This document shows positions 1 through 6,704 of a stretch of 18,836 nt of DNA, piece after piece. The DNA lies in NCBI GenBank assembly GCA_003242645.1, contig QGVC01000025.1, positions 1 through 18,836 on the forward strand. The letters run 5' to 3'. Within the stretch, counting starts at the first letter, position 1, and every line of letters begins with the position of its first letter. Under the pieces are notes generated by a model. The model worked only from the letters and a program-made list of their open reading frames with translations, had not been told where the DNA came from and did no database searches. The position numbers were made by a program, and so were the translations under genes. Origin of the DNA: Pseudomonadota bacterium (lineage in GTDB: Bacteria; Pseudomonadota; Alphaproteobacteria; Rhizobiales; Hyphomicrobiaceae).

Positions 1-324
1 CCACCACATCGCGTAGGTGGCCAGACGGAAGCCTCGATCAGGGTCGAACCGCTTGACTGCCTGCATCAGGCCAACGTTGCCCTCCGAGATGATCTCGCCG
101 ATCGGCAGGCCATAACCCCGGTAGCCCATGGCGATGCGCGCCACGAGCCGCAGGTGCGACGTGATCAATTTTTCGGCGGCCTCCGCGTCGGCATGCTCTT
201 TCCAGCGCTTGGCGAGCATGTACTCCTCGTCGGGCTCCAGCATGGGAAAGCGCCGGATCTCCTCGAGGTACCGGGCAAGACCCATGGACCCGTTTGCGAC
301 TGTCGGCAGCGATTTCGTGACCAT
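1..324 (-). CDS. rpoH: RNA polymerase heat-shock sigma factor RpoH (sigma-32), N-terminal part
   Basis: This is the first 108 codons of an alternative sigma factor that directs RNA polymerase to heat-shock promoters; the gene runs off the left edge. The visible protein begins MVTKSLPTVANG, then a region 1.2-like stretch (ARYLEEIRRFPMLEPDEEY, about residues 17-35) and the start of region 2 with LITSHLRLVARIA, the core-binding block GLPIGEIISEGNVGLMQAVKRF and FRLATYAMWW at the edge. These blocks are typical of the RpoH/sigma-70 family, and LEPDEEYMLAKRW fits RpoH rather than RpoD. The ATG at 322-324 is the only reasonable start, although no strong ribosome site precedes it. It lies downstream of rluD in the same direction with a 245 bp gap, an arrangement I recall as common in Rhizobiales. 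Identification is firm; which of several rpoH paralogues it is cannot be told. Confidence 0.93.
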   Translation of the reverse strand, partial: MVTKSLPTVANGSMGLARYLEEIRRFPMLEPDEEYMLAKRWKEHADAEAAEKLITSHLRLVARIAMGYRGYGLPIGEIISEGNVGLMQAVKRFDPDRGFRLATYAMWW

Positions 325-430
325 CTCAGTTTCAGCCGAGTATCAAACCACTATATTCGGCGGTGAAACTCGGTTGCCTCTTTCCGACCAACTCTTTAGC
401 TTCGCCCAGTAGCGTGACCAGAGCAAGGCG

Positions 431-458
431 CTATGGCCAAGCTATAGTTCCGCACAAG
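431..458 (-). promoter_or_regulatory. Possible sigma-32-type promoter for rpoH
   Basis: On the minus strand, CTTGTG (complement of 453-458) is followed after 16 bases by CCATAG (complement of 431-436). This resembles the alphaproteobacterial heat-shock consensus (CTTGAA, about 16-17 bases, CCATAT-like), with two mismatches in the first box and one in the second. It would give a leader of about 100 nt before the rpoH ATG. The match could be chance. A separate TATAGT at complement(350..355) has no convincing -35 partner. Confidence 0.25.
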
Positions 459-569
459 TTTTGTCATTGTGCGATGTCCTTAACTCACGGTCACACTACG
501 GTGATTTTCGACGGAACGGTGTTCGGGGATTGGAGTTCCACTGCCCTCCACTTATATAAGCAGGCTTCA

Positions 570-1625
570 TTATTTTTGCAGACCCGTCGTTATCCGTTTT
601 TGCATCCCATTAACATTGCTGGTTCCGCTCCTGAGCGCATTGCGCAGCGTCAATAAATCTGGCGGGAGAGGACTCTCGAACCGCAGGCGTTCCCCTGTCC
701 GCGGATGCTCGAACGCCAGAAGCGCTGCGTGAAGAGCCTGTCGATTCAAAGCCTTCAAGGCGGATCTCGCTTCTGGATTCAGCCTCCGCTCGCTTGCGGC
801 GAAGCCTGCACCGTAAGTCGTGTCTCCCAGGAGAGGGTGGCCGACATGCGCCAGATGAACCCGGATCTGGTGCGTCCGTCCCGTCTCCAACGTAACTCTT
901 AAACGGCTGACAGCGATCCTTCCGTCGGTGCCGGGGTAAGTTTCGTCGATCCGCCAATGGGTCACGGCGCGACGGCCTTGTCCTTCTCGGAGAACCGCGA
1001 TCTTAGTCCTGTCCTTAGGGCTGCGGCCCAACGGTGCACTAATCGTACCCTGGGGGCGGTCGAAGCTACCCCACGCGAAAGCGATATAGGCTCTCTCCAG
1101 GCGGTTGTCTCGGCCATGCGCCGCGAATTGGCGCGCCAAGCCTTGGTGGGCCTCATCCGTCTTGGCCACCACCAGCAAACCGCTGGTGTCCTTGTCGAGC
1201 CGGTGCACGATGCCTGGTCGCATCACCCCACCGATACCCGACAGGCTCGGCCCACAATGTGCGATGAGGGCATTCACCAGGGTCCCCTTATCATGGCCTG
1301 CTGCCGGGTGCACGACCAATCCGGCGGGCTTGTCGATCACGATCAAGTCATCGTCCTCCCAAACGACGTTGAGGGGGATTGCCTCGCCCTGTGGTTCCGC
1401 CGGTTTGGGTGGCGGTAGCTCAACCGTAAGCTCTTCACCCGGTTTGACCCTTGCGCCAGGGTCCTCTATGGTCCCGCGCCGGTCGCGAACTCGGCCCTCC
1501 CTGATCAGCGCCTGAATGCGCGAGCGGCTTAGGTCCTCGAGCCGGGACGCCAGGAAGCGGTCGATGCGCTCGCCGGCTGCCTCGGCGGGTACCTCAACGC
1601 GGAGGCGTTCCGGCTGTCTCGTCAT
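570..1625 (-). CDS. rluD: Large-subunit rRNA pseudouridine synthase, RluD/RluA family
   Basis: A 351-residue pseudouridine synthase, expected to isomerise uridines in helix 69 of 23S rRNA if it is the RluD orthologue. Residues 18-70 form an S4 RNA-binding domain (RIDRFLASRLEDLSRSRIQALIREGRV). The catalytic domain follows with DDDLIVIDKPAGLVVHP (about 91-107) and the signature HRLDKDTSGL (141-150), in which Asp144 is the catalytic aspartate. TGRTHQIRVHLAHVGHPLLGDTTYG is the later conserved block. Length is close to E. coli RluD (about 326), with a somewhat longer C-terminal tail. The ATG at 1623-1625 is supported by AAAGGA at complement(1631..1636), five bases upstream. It is transcribed toward rpoH and divergent from the small membrane protein at 1658. 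RluC/RluA-type specificity cannot be strictly excluded from sequence alone. Confidence 0.93.
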   Translation of the reverse strand: MTRQPERLRVEVPAEAAGERIDRFLASRLEDLSRSRIQALIREGRVRDRRGTIEDPGARVKPGEELTVELPPPKPAEPQGEAIPLNVVWEDDDLIVIDKPAGLVVHPAAGHDKGTLVNALIAHCGPSLSGIGGVMRPGIVHRLDKDTSGLLVVAKTDEAHQGLARQFAAHGRDNRLERAYIAFAWGSFDRPQGTISAPLGRSPKDRTKIAVLREGQGRRAVTHWRIDETYPGTDGRIAVSRLRVTLETGRTHQIRVHLAHVGHPLLGDTTYGAGFAASERRLNPEARSALKALNRQALHAALLAFEHPRTGERLRFESPLPPDLLTLRNALRSGTSNVNGMQKRITTGLQK

Positions 1626-1657
1626 CGAGATCCTTTCCCGATCGAGGGTTGACGTTC

Positions 1658-2041
1658 ATGGCGAAGGCCGATCCAGTCCCGCCCGGAGCTTCCGAGAGGC
1701 ATTTTCCAACCGAGCACGACGCGCGGCAGGTGCGGATTCTCAAGTTCGTCGTCATTTCGCTTGGCGTTCTCCTTCTGGTGGGATTTGCTGTGGTGATCGG
1801 GCGGATCGCCTATCTCGCAACCCAGCCCGGCGGCGGCATCGGCGCTTCGTCCCCGTTGCATGAAATGAATGTGGTTTTGCCGGCTGGTGCTGTCATCGGC
1901 CAAACTACCGTCTCGGGCGACCGGATGGCCGTGCATTACACGTCACCAGCGGAGACGGGCATCATCGTCATCAATCTGACGACGGGTCGCGTTGTCAGCC
2001 GTATCGGCTTTACGCCTGAAGCTTCGGGGCAGCAACGGTGA
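1658..2041 (+). CDS. Small single-pass membrane protein, probably DUF6476 family
   Basis: A 127-residue protein with a soluble N-terminus (MAKADPVPPGASERHFPTEHDARQVRILK), one strong transmembrane segment around residues 28-50 (FVVISLGVLLLVGFAVVIGRIAYLA), and a beta-rich C-terminal part (VVLPAGAVIGQTTVSGDRMAVHYTSPAETGIIVINLTTGRVVSRIGF). This fits an inner-membrane protein with a periplasmic domain. I choose the ATG at 1658 because GAGGG at 1644-1648 lies nine bases before it; an upstream TTG in frame at 1649 overlaps that site. Its place head-to-head with rluD and its layout match the alphaproteobacterial DUF6476 proteins as I remember them. That family name is tentative and no molecular function is known to me. 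Only 32 bp separate the two start codons, so the two promoters must overlap or lie inside the genes. Confidence 0.75.
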   Translation: MAKADPVPPGASERHFPTEHDARQVRILKFVVISLGVLLLVGFAVVIGRIAYLATQPGGGIGASSPLHEMNVVLPAGAVIGQTTVSGDRMAVHYTSPAETGIIVINLTTGRVVSRIGFTPEASGQQR

Positions 2042-2106
2042 TGCTGTCCATCGAGATACAGGGGGCTTAGCCGGGAGAATCATCCACGGCTAGGCCATTT
2101 AGCCGC

Positions 2107-2135
2107 TTGATTGGCCGGGCGCGGTTTCCTATAGC
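2107..2135 (+). promoter_or_regulatory. Sigma-70 promoter for tRNA-Glu
   Basis: TTGATT (2107-2112) and TATAGC (2130-2135) are separated by exactly 17 bases. The predicted start near 2142 is about seven bases before the mature tRNA, which is the usual arrangement for a stand-alone tRNA gene. The position gives it more weight than the boxes alone. Confidence 0.55.
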
Positions 2136-2148
2136 ATCACTATCGGCT

Positions 2149-2224
2149 GCCCCGTTCGTCTAGTGGCCTAGGACGCCAGCCTCTCACGTTGGTAACAGGG
2201 GTTCGAGTCCCCTACGGGGCGCCA
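2149..2224 (+). tRNA. tRNA-Glu (anticodon CTC)
   Basis: A complete 76-base tRNA with encoded CCA. The acceptor stem GCCCCGT pairs perfectly with ACGGGGC (2214-2220), the discriminator is G2221 and CCA is 2222-2224. The anticodon arm is CCAGC (2176-2180), loop CTCTCAC with anticodon CTC at 2183-2185, and GTTGG (2188-2192). The T arm contains GGTTCGAGTCC. The body (TTCGTCTAG, GGTAACAGGGG) matches bacterial tRNA-Glu. It reads GAG codons. It converges with fabI. Confidence 0.96.
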
Positions 2225-2260
2225 ACAACCTTCCGCAGCTCAGTCTTGGGGATGATGATC

Positions 2261-2277
2261 CGCGCGAGAATCGCGCG
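2261..2277. terminator. GC-rich hairpin between tRNA-Glu and fabI, possible bidirectional terminator
   Basis: CGCGCGA (2261-2267) and TCGCGCG (2271-2277) form a perfect 7-bp stem with a GAA loop. It lies between two convergent transcription units (tRNA-Glu from the left, fabI from the right), where a shared terminator is expected. Neither side has a real T-tract, so intrinsic termination is uncertain. Confidence 0.38.
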
Positions 2278-2400
2278 AAATTGTTCACGCCGACTCCGCC
2301 CCCAAGCCAACTTCAATGACCGGAATTGCCGGAACCTCTCCCTCCAGCCGCAAGCTGGCGAGTCATCCAGCTCTGCCGCACTACAGCTGAGAGTTGCTTC

Positions 2401-3267
2401 TTAGCCGCCATCCGGCTGCGTACGTCCCGCAGCCTCCGCGTCGGCCTCCTGCTCCTTGAGAGCCTCCAGGCTCGGCATAGCAACGGTATTGTAGCCGCAG
2501 TCGACGAAATGCACTTCGCCGGTGACGGCGCCCGCGAGTGGCGAGAGGAGGTAGAGCGCCGCGCCGCCAATCTCATCGAGCGTTGGCGTGCGCCGCAATG
2601 GGGCATGATCCCGCTGGTAGTTGAAGATGACGCGCGCATCCGAAATCCCCGATCCCGCCAGCGTTCTCATGGGACCGGCCGAAAGCGCGTTCACCCGAAT
2701 GCCGCGCGGGCCAAAGTCCGAGGCCAGATAGCGCACAGACGCTTCCAGCGCCGCCTTGGCGACGCCCATCACATTGTAAGAAGGCACCCAGCGGCGAGAG
2801 CCGCCGTAGGTGAGGGTCAGCATGGCACCGCCGTTGGGCATGAGCTCCGCTGCCCTCTTGGCGATCTCCGTAAACGAAAAGCAGGAGATCACCATGGTGT
2901 TGATAAAATTCTCGCGGCTGGTGTCGGCGTAGCGGCCGGATAGTTCGCGACGGTCAGAGAAGGCGAGGGCGTGCACCACGAAGTCCAGGCTGCCCCACTT
3001 GTCCCTGATCTCGGCAAAAACGTTATCGACTTCGGCGATGTCGCTGACGTCGCACGGAACGATGATCTTCGAACCGACCGATTTGGCCAGAGGTATGGCA
3101 CGGCGGCCGAAGGCCTCACCCTGGTACGTGAACGCAAGCTCAGCGCCATGACCGGCCAGCACGCGGGCGATTCCCCACGCTATGGAGCGCTCGTTGGCGA
3201 CTCCCATGACAAGCCCTCTCTTACCGGCCATCAGCGGACCCGGCTTGGCGATATCCATTTCGGTCAT
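2401..3267 (-). CDS. fabI: Enoyl-[acyl-carrier-protein] reductase (NADH) FabI
   Basis: A 288-residue enoyl-ACP reductase that carries out the last reduction of each fatty-acid elongation cycle in the cytoplasm. It shows the FabI form of the SDR fold: GLVMGVANERSIAWGIA (18-34) for nucleotide binding, then the catalytic pair Tyr154 (TLTYGG) and Tyr164-Lys171 in SYNVMGVAKAALEASVRY. These align with Tyr146, Tyr156 and Lys163 of E. coli with a constant offset of eight. The start at 3265-3267 is chosen over an in-frame start 24 bases upstream because AGGAG (complement of 3273-3277) sits five bases before it. It is the last gene of a minus-strand fabA-fabB-fabI group, 113 bp after fabB. The C-terminal tail beyond the usual end (EALKEQEADAEAAGRTQPDGG) is charged and probably disordered. 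Rhizobiales often carry two FabI paralogues; which one this is cannot be told. Confidence 0.95.
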   Translation of the reverse strand: MTEMDIAKPGPLMAGKRGLVMGVANERSIAWGIARVLAGHGAELAFTYQGEAFGRRAIPLAKSVGSKIIVPCDVSDIAEVDNVFAEIRDKWGSLDFVVHALAFSDRRELSGRYADTSRENFINTMVISCFSFTEIAKRAAELMPNGGAMLTLTYGGSRRWVPSYNVMGVAKAALEASVRYLASDFGPRGIRVNALSAGPMRTLAGSGISDARVIFNYQRDHAPLRRTPTLDEIGGAALYLLSPLAGAVTGEVHFVDCGYNTVAMPSLEALKEQEADAEAAGRTQPDGG

Positions 3268-3380
3268 GGGAGCTCCTGATGTCGTGCGCACAGCGGCGCA
3301 TCATTCTCCAATCACTGACTTTCGAAACCGCATGCCCGGCTATTCCGAAACTTATGCCGGCCTGGGATGCGACATGGGTG

Positions 3381-4610
3381 CTAGGTATCAACGCGGCGGA
3401 ACACCAAAGTGGCATTCGTGCCGCCAAAACCAAAGCTGTTGGACATAACGCAGTTTATTTCCACGCCGTCGAGCCGCTTGCGCACGATTGGGATGTCCTC
3501 GAAGGCAGGATCGAGCTCTTCTATATTGGCGCTCTCACAGATGAAACCGTTATTCATCATGAGAAGCGAGAAGATCGCCTCCTGGACACCAATCGCGCCA
3601 AGAGAATGGCCGGTCAACGACTTGGTTGCCGAGATGTACGGGATGTCTTTACCGAACACTTCACGGATGGCCTCGATCTCCTTGAGGTCCCCGATCGGGG
3701 TGGCTGTGGCGTGGGGGTTGATGTAGTCGATGCGGCCCGTACCCTTCCCGTCGAACCCCTTCAACGCCTGCCGCATGCACCGAACCGCGCCCTCACCGGA
3801 GGGGGCTACCATATCGAAGCCATCTGACGTGGCGCCGTAGCCGACGAGCTCACCGTATATCTTGGCCCCGCGTGCCTTGGCGCGCTCCATCTCCTCGAGG
3901 ACGATGACCCCGGCCCCGCCGGCGATAACGAAACCGTCGCGGTGCTTGTCGTAAGCGCGGCTGGCACGCTCTGGAGTGTCATTGTACTTGGACGACATGG
4001 CGCCCATGGCATCGAACAACACAGAAAGCGTCCAGTCGAGCTCCTCGCAGCCCCCCGCAAACATCACATCCTGCTTGCCCCATTGGATCAGCTCTGCAGC
4101 GTTGCCGATGCAATGAGCTGAGGTCGCGCAAGCGGAGGAAATCGAATAGTTGACGCCATGGATCTGAAAGGCAGTGGCCAAGGTGCCCGACGGCCCCGAG
4201 CTCATGGCTTTGGGCACTTCGAAGGGGCCAATCTTCTTCGGGTCTTTCTCTCGTGCTATGGCAGCGGCCCTTACGATCGTGCTCGTAGACGGGCCACCCG
4301 ACCCCATGATGATCCCGGTACGCTCGTCGCGGATCTCGGCTTCGGTCAATCCTGAATCACGGATCGCCTGCTCCATCGCGATGTAGTTCCATGCGATGCC
4401 GGCCTCCATGAAGCGCCTTGGCTTCCGCGGCACCATTTCCTCCCAGGCGATCTTGGGCTCGCCATGAACCTGACAGCGGAAACCGAGCTCCGCGTATTTC
4501 TCCGCCCTTACAATCCCGGACTTGGCTTCCCTCAGTGAGGTGAGCACTTCCTCGGTGCTGTTTCCAATGCTGGAAACAATCCCCATTCCGGTCACGACGA
4601 CCCGTCTCAT
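3381..4610 (-). CDS. fabB: 3-oxoacyl-ACP synthase I FabB
   Basis: A 409-residue condensing enzyme. FabB elongates the cis-3-decenoyl-ACP made by FabA and so commits acyl chains to unsaturated fatty acids. The catalytic Cys161 lies in [14 protein letters not shown], His300 in [11 protein letters not shown] and His335 in [15 protein letters not shown], matching E. coli Cys163, His298 and His333; Lys330 matches the conserved lysine. The glycine-rich C-terminus [16 protein letters not shown] is typical of KAS enzymes. In the active-site loop the common HGTST form reads HATAT here; the histidine is kept, so activity is expected. Its place right after fabA favours FabB over FabF. The ATG at 4608-4610 has an AAAGGG-like site about seven bases upstream. 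Spacing to fabA is 78 bp and to fabI 113 bp, consistent with a single operon that may have internal promoters. Confidence 0.95.
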   Translation of the reverse strand: MRRVVVTGMGIVSSIGNSTEEVLTSLREAKSGIVRAEKYAELGFRCQVHGEPKIAWEEMVPRKPRRFMEAGIAWNYIAMEQAIRDSGLTEAEIRDERTGIIMGSGGPSTSTIVRAAAIAREKDPKKIGPFEVPKAMSSGPSGTLATAFQIHGVNYSISSACATSAHCIGNAAELIQWGKQDVMFAGGCEELDWTLSVLFDAMGAMSSKYNDTPERASRAYDKHRDGFVIAGGAGVIVLEEMERAKARGAKIYGELVGYGATSDGFDMVAPSGEGAVRCMRQALKGFDGKGTGRIDYINPHATATPIGDLKEIEAIREVFGKDIPYISATKSLTGHSLGAIGVQEAIFSLLMMNNGFICESANIEELDPAFEDIPIVRKRLDGVEINCVMSNSFGFGGTNATLVFRRVDT

Positions 4611-4688
4611 AACCGACCCTTTCTGGCCCCCAAAGTTGAGGAGGTCCGATGCCTTGCCCTACCCGGCTCCGGCCGAGTCCAATTCATG

Positions 4689-5231
4689 TCAGGCAGGTGT
4701 AGCGCTTGGAACCGGATCGCCCTCGAACAGGCCAACGCGCAGGTCCTGGGCTGAGTAGATCAACTGCCCATCAGCGAGCAGGCTGCCATCGGCGATGGCG
4801 AGCTTGAGCTTGCGGAGGATCACGCGCTTGAGGTCCACGATGTACTCTATGCGCTTAACCGTCGGTACAACCATTCCGGTAAACTTGACCTCGCCGACGC
4901 CGAGCGCACGGCCCCGGCCAGGAGCACCAAGCCAGCCCAGGAAGAACCCAGTGAGCTGCCAAAGGGCGTCGAGTCCAAGGCAGCCCGGCATCACGGGATC
5001 GCCCTTGAAGTGGCAGGAGAAGAACCACTCGCATTGAGGGTTGCCAGCCACCGGCAGCTCCGCCCTAACCTGTCCCTTGCCGTGCGCGCCCCCTTCGTCG
5101 GTGATCAACGAGATGCGCTCAAACATCAGCATTGGAGGCAGTGGGAGCTGCGCGTTTCCCGGCCCGAACAGCTCGCCACGACCGCACGCCAACAAGTCCT
5201 CGTATTCGTATGTCGACCGCCTCTCCACCAT
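4689..5231 (-). CDS. fabA: 3-hydroxydecanoyl-ACP dehydratase/isomerase FabA
   Basis: A 180-residue bifunctional dehydratase/isomerase that makes the trans-2 and then the cis-3-decenoyl-ACP used for unsaturated fatty acids. It aligns throughout with E. coli FabA (172 residues): [14 protein letters not shown] near the start, the active-site histidine His74 in [23 protein letters not shown], and the active-site aspartate Asp88 in the same block, followed by [16 protein letters not shown] start at the ATG 5229-5231 because [14 protein letters not shown] lines up with the E. coli N-terminus; a GTG 45 bases upstream would add 15 residues with no family match. No strong ribosome site is seen before the ATG (GAAAGGGG is about 17 bases away), so the start is less certain than the identity. 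It heads the fab group and is divergent from irr. Confidence 0.94.
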   Translation of the reverse strand: MVERRSTYEYEDLLACGRGELFGPGNAQLPLPPMLMFERISLITDEGGAHGKGQVRAELPVAGNPQCEWFFSCHFKGDPVMPGCLGLDALWQLTGFFLGWLGAPGRGRALGVGEVKFTGMVVPTVKRIEYIVDLKRVILRKLKLAIADGSLLADGQLIYSAQDLRVGLFEGDPVPSATPA

Positions 5232-5403
5232 AGCGCCGTGTGTCTCGCCCCTTTCGATACCCCACCCCGCGAGCACAAAAAACCAGATGTTCGCGCGTAT
5301 CTACCACACTCGGTTACCTTCAAAAAGGCAAACGGAGTACCCGTCAAGCCGCTTTGCCCAAAGCACCTGCAACCATAGGTCAAGTGAGCGGCGTTCGATC
5401 GCC

Positions 5404-5432
5404 TTGCCCGACAGGAACGCGATGCATATAGT
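5404..5432 (+). promoter_or_regulatory. Sigma-70 promoter for irr
   Basis: TTGCCC (5404-5409) and TATAGT (5427-5432) are spaced by 17 bases. The predicted transcription start near 5439-5440 leaves a leader of about 30 nt before the irr ATG at 5470. A perfect inverted repeat begins exactly at this predicted start. Confidence 0.5.
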
Positions 5433-5439
5433 CCGGCTA

Positions 5440-5462
5440 GATCAATTTGCATGCGATTGATC
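5440..5462. promoter_or_regulatory. Perfect inverted repeat at the irr transcription start, candidate operator
   Basis: GATCAAT (5440-5446) and ATTGATC (5456-5462) are perfect 7-base arms around a 9-base spacer, giving arm centres 16 bp apart, about one and a half helical turns. It covers the predicted +1 and lies eight bases before the irr ATG. It does not match the ICE box (TTTAGAA-N3-TTCTAAA) known for rhizobial Irr. It could be an autoregulatory operator or an RNA hairpin hiding the ribosome site. Confidence 0.4.
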
Positions 5463-5469
5463 GCCGAAA

Positions 5470-5910
5470 ATGGAAAACGAAAGACTGGACGCTAGGCGCG
5501 GGGATTTGGCGCAGTTCTTAAGACGCGCCGGGCTCAGGCCGACCCGGCAACGGTTGGCGCTTGGTGCCCTCCTGTTCGGCGCCGAGGACCGGCACGTGAC
5601 GGCTGAGATGCTGCACGCAGAAGCTTTGGCTGCGGGCGAGCGGGTTTCTTTGGCTACTGTCTACAACACGTTGCACCAGTTCAAGCGTGCCGGGCTCCTG
5701 CGCGAAATCGCCATCGACGGCTCAAAGGCCTATTTCGACACGAACACTTCGAATCACAATCACTTCCTTATCGAGTCTGAAGGTCGCCTTATCGACATTC
5801 CCGATGACTCGATCACCATCGACCGCCTTCCGGAGCCCCCTGAGGGGATGCGCATCTCGCACGTCGATGTGGTGGTACGGCTGGTGCCCAATACGGAGCC
5901 CAGTGAGTAA
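5470..5910 (+). CDS. irr: Irr-type iron response regulator, Fur family
   Basis: A 146-residue Fur-superfamily DNA-binding protein. In Rhizobiales, Irr represses or activates iron and haem genes and is inactivated or degraded when haem is present. The winged helix covers about residues 12-85, with LRPTRQRLALGALLF and the recognition helix VSLATVYNTLHQFKRAGLL. The dimerisation part has YFDTNTSNHNHFLIESEGRLIDIP, in which His96 and His98 sit at the Irr haem/metal site (usually three consecutive histidines). The protein contains no cysteine at all, so it has neither the CxxC zinc sites of true Fur nor the N-terminal GCPW haem motif of Bradyrhizobium Irr. Its position divergent from fabA is a familiar Rhizobiales arrangement and supports Irr over Fur, Mur or PerR. 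The ATG at 5470 lacks a clear ribosome site; GCCGAAA precedes it directly. Confidence 0.88.
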   Translation: MENERLDARRGDLAQFLRRAGLRPTRQRLALGALLFGAEDRHVTAEMLHAEALAAGERVSLATVYNTLHQFKRAGLLREIAIDGSKAYFDTNTSNHNHFLIESEGRLIDIPDDSITIDRLPEPPEGMRISHVDVVVRLVPNTEPSE

Positions 5911-5936
5911 GCCGGAGGATCTGGTTTGCTCACTCG

Positions 5937-6491
5937 TTATTTGATGACCTCGCCGGCATAAACGCCCCAGAGCTTATTCTGCTCGATGTAACCCCGGTAG
6001 TTTCCGATCACCACCAGGCACCAGCGACCGTCGCAGCGGCTGATGTTTGCAATCACCCCAGCTTCGACGAATGCCACGGGGCGAGCCTGCGGGTTGTCAT
6101 CTTCGCGCAGAGGTATCTGTGGGGGAGGCTGGCCCTCCTTTAGCTCCCACGGAAGCACGAGGGCAGTGCGGCGCCCCGATAGCATGGTATGCAGAACCCA
6201 ACCGGTGGAGCCTTCCGCGTCTCGCACCTGGCGCCAAGCCTCGTACTCGTTCAAGACCTCGACAGGCAAACCTGCTCTGTTGAACACCCACGAGGTCGGG
6301 TAGTCGGTTCCTGGGCCGCTGCGCAAATTGACACGGTCCGCCTTGAGGCTCACGAAGCGCGGAATGGCCAACCCGCTGGAGCTGCCTTTTTGTGCTGGTT
6401 GAGCATCGACCTGCCCAATCAGAAGCGTCGGTGCAGATAAGACCAAGAGCGCCGCAGCCACAGCTCGCCACAGACCCGCCACCCCAGACAT
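5937..6491 (-). CDS. Secreted bacterial SH3-domain (SH3_3-type) protein
   Basis: A 184-residue exported protein. A hydrophobic signal sequence occupies about residues 9-30 (LWRAVAAALLVLSAPTLLIGQVDA), followed by a short linker and two SH3-like repeats. The first is FVSLKADRVNLRSGPGTDYPTSWVFNRAGLPVEVLNEYEAWRQVRDAEGSTGWVL, with the usual VNLRSGPGT signature; the second ends near CDGRWCLVVIGNYRGYIEQNKLWGVY. Such domains bind cell-wall peptides or sit in periplasmic assemblies, but the target here is unknown. An open frame extends upstream to 6827, but the signal sequence and the ATG at 6489-6491 mark the real start; the extra upstream residues are not a plausible signal. It converges with irr (26 bp apart) and is divergent from the dehydrogenase at 6705. 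I recall this SH3 protein/dehydrogenase pair as common in Rhizobiales genomes. Confidence 0.8.
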   Translation of the reverse strand: MSGVAGLWRAVAAALLVLSAPTLLIGQVDAQPAQKGSSSGLAIPRFVSLKADRVNLRSGPGTDYPTSWVFNRAGLPVEVLNEYEAWRQVRDAEGSTGWVLHTMLSGRRTALVLPWELKEGQPPPQIPLREDDNPQARPVAFVEAGVIANISRCDGRWCLVVIGNYRGYIEQNKLWGVYAGEVIK

Positions 6492-6704
6492 GATGACCAA
6501 ACCCCGCTTCTTTCCTCGATTCGCCTGCCCCAAAAGATGCGCTTCCGAGGTTGGGCACGGAGCGATCCGACGCCAGATCTCCAAATTTACCCAATGCTTC
6601 AACTCTTTGTCATCGAGTTGACCTTCTGTTAGACAGTTCCGAGCTGACCCGCCAGCGCAGCCGGCACACCGGTTGCGAGCAAAGGACACCCAAAAAGAAT
6701 CACC

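Noticed and set aside
419..441. A sigma-54-like TTGGC...TTGCT sequence upstream of rpoH on the minus strand
   Set aside because: The GG and GC doublets are 12 bases apart instead of the required 10.
2189..2404. A 71-codon frame starting inside tRNA-Glu
   Set aside because: It begins within the tRNA (its first residues translate the T arm) and ends at the fabI stop region; a familiar false gene at tRNA loci.
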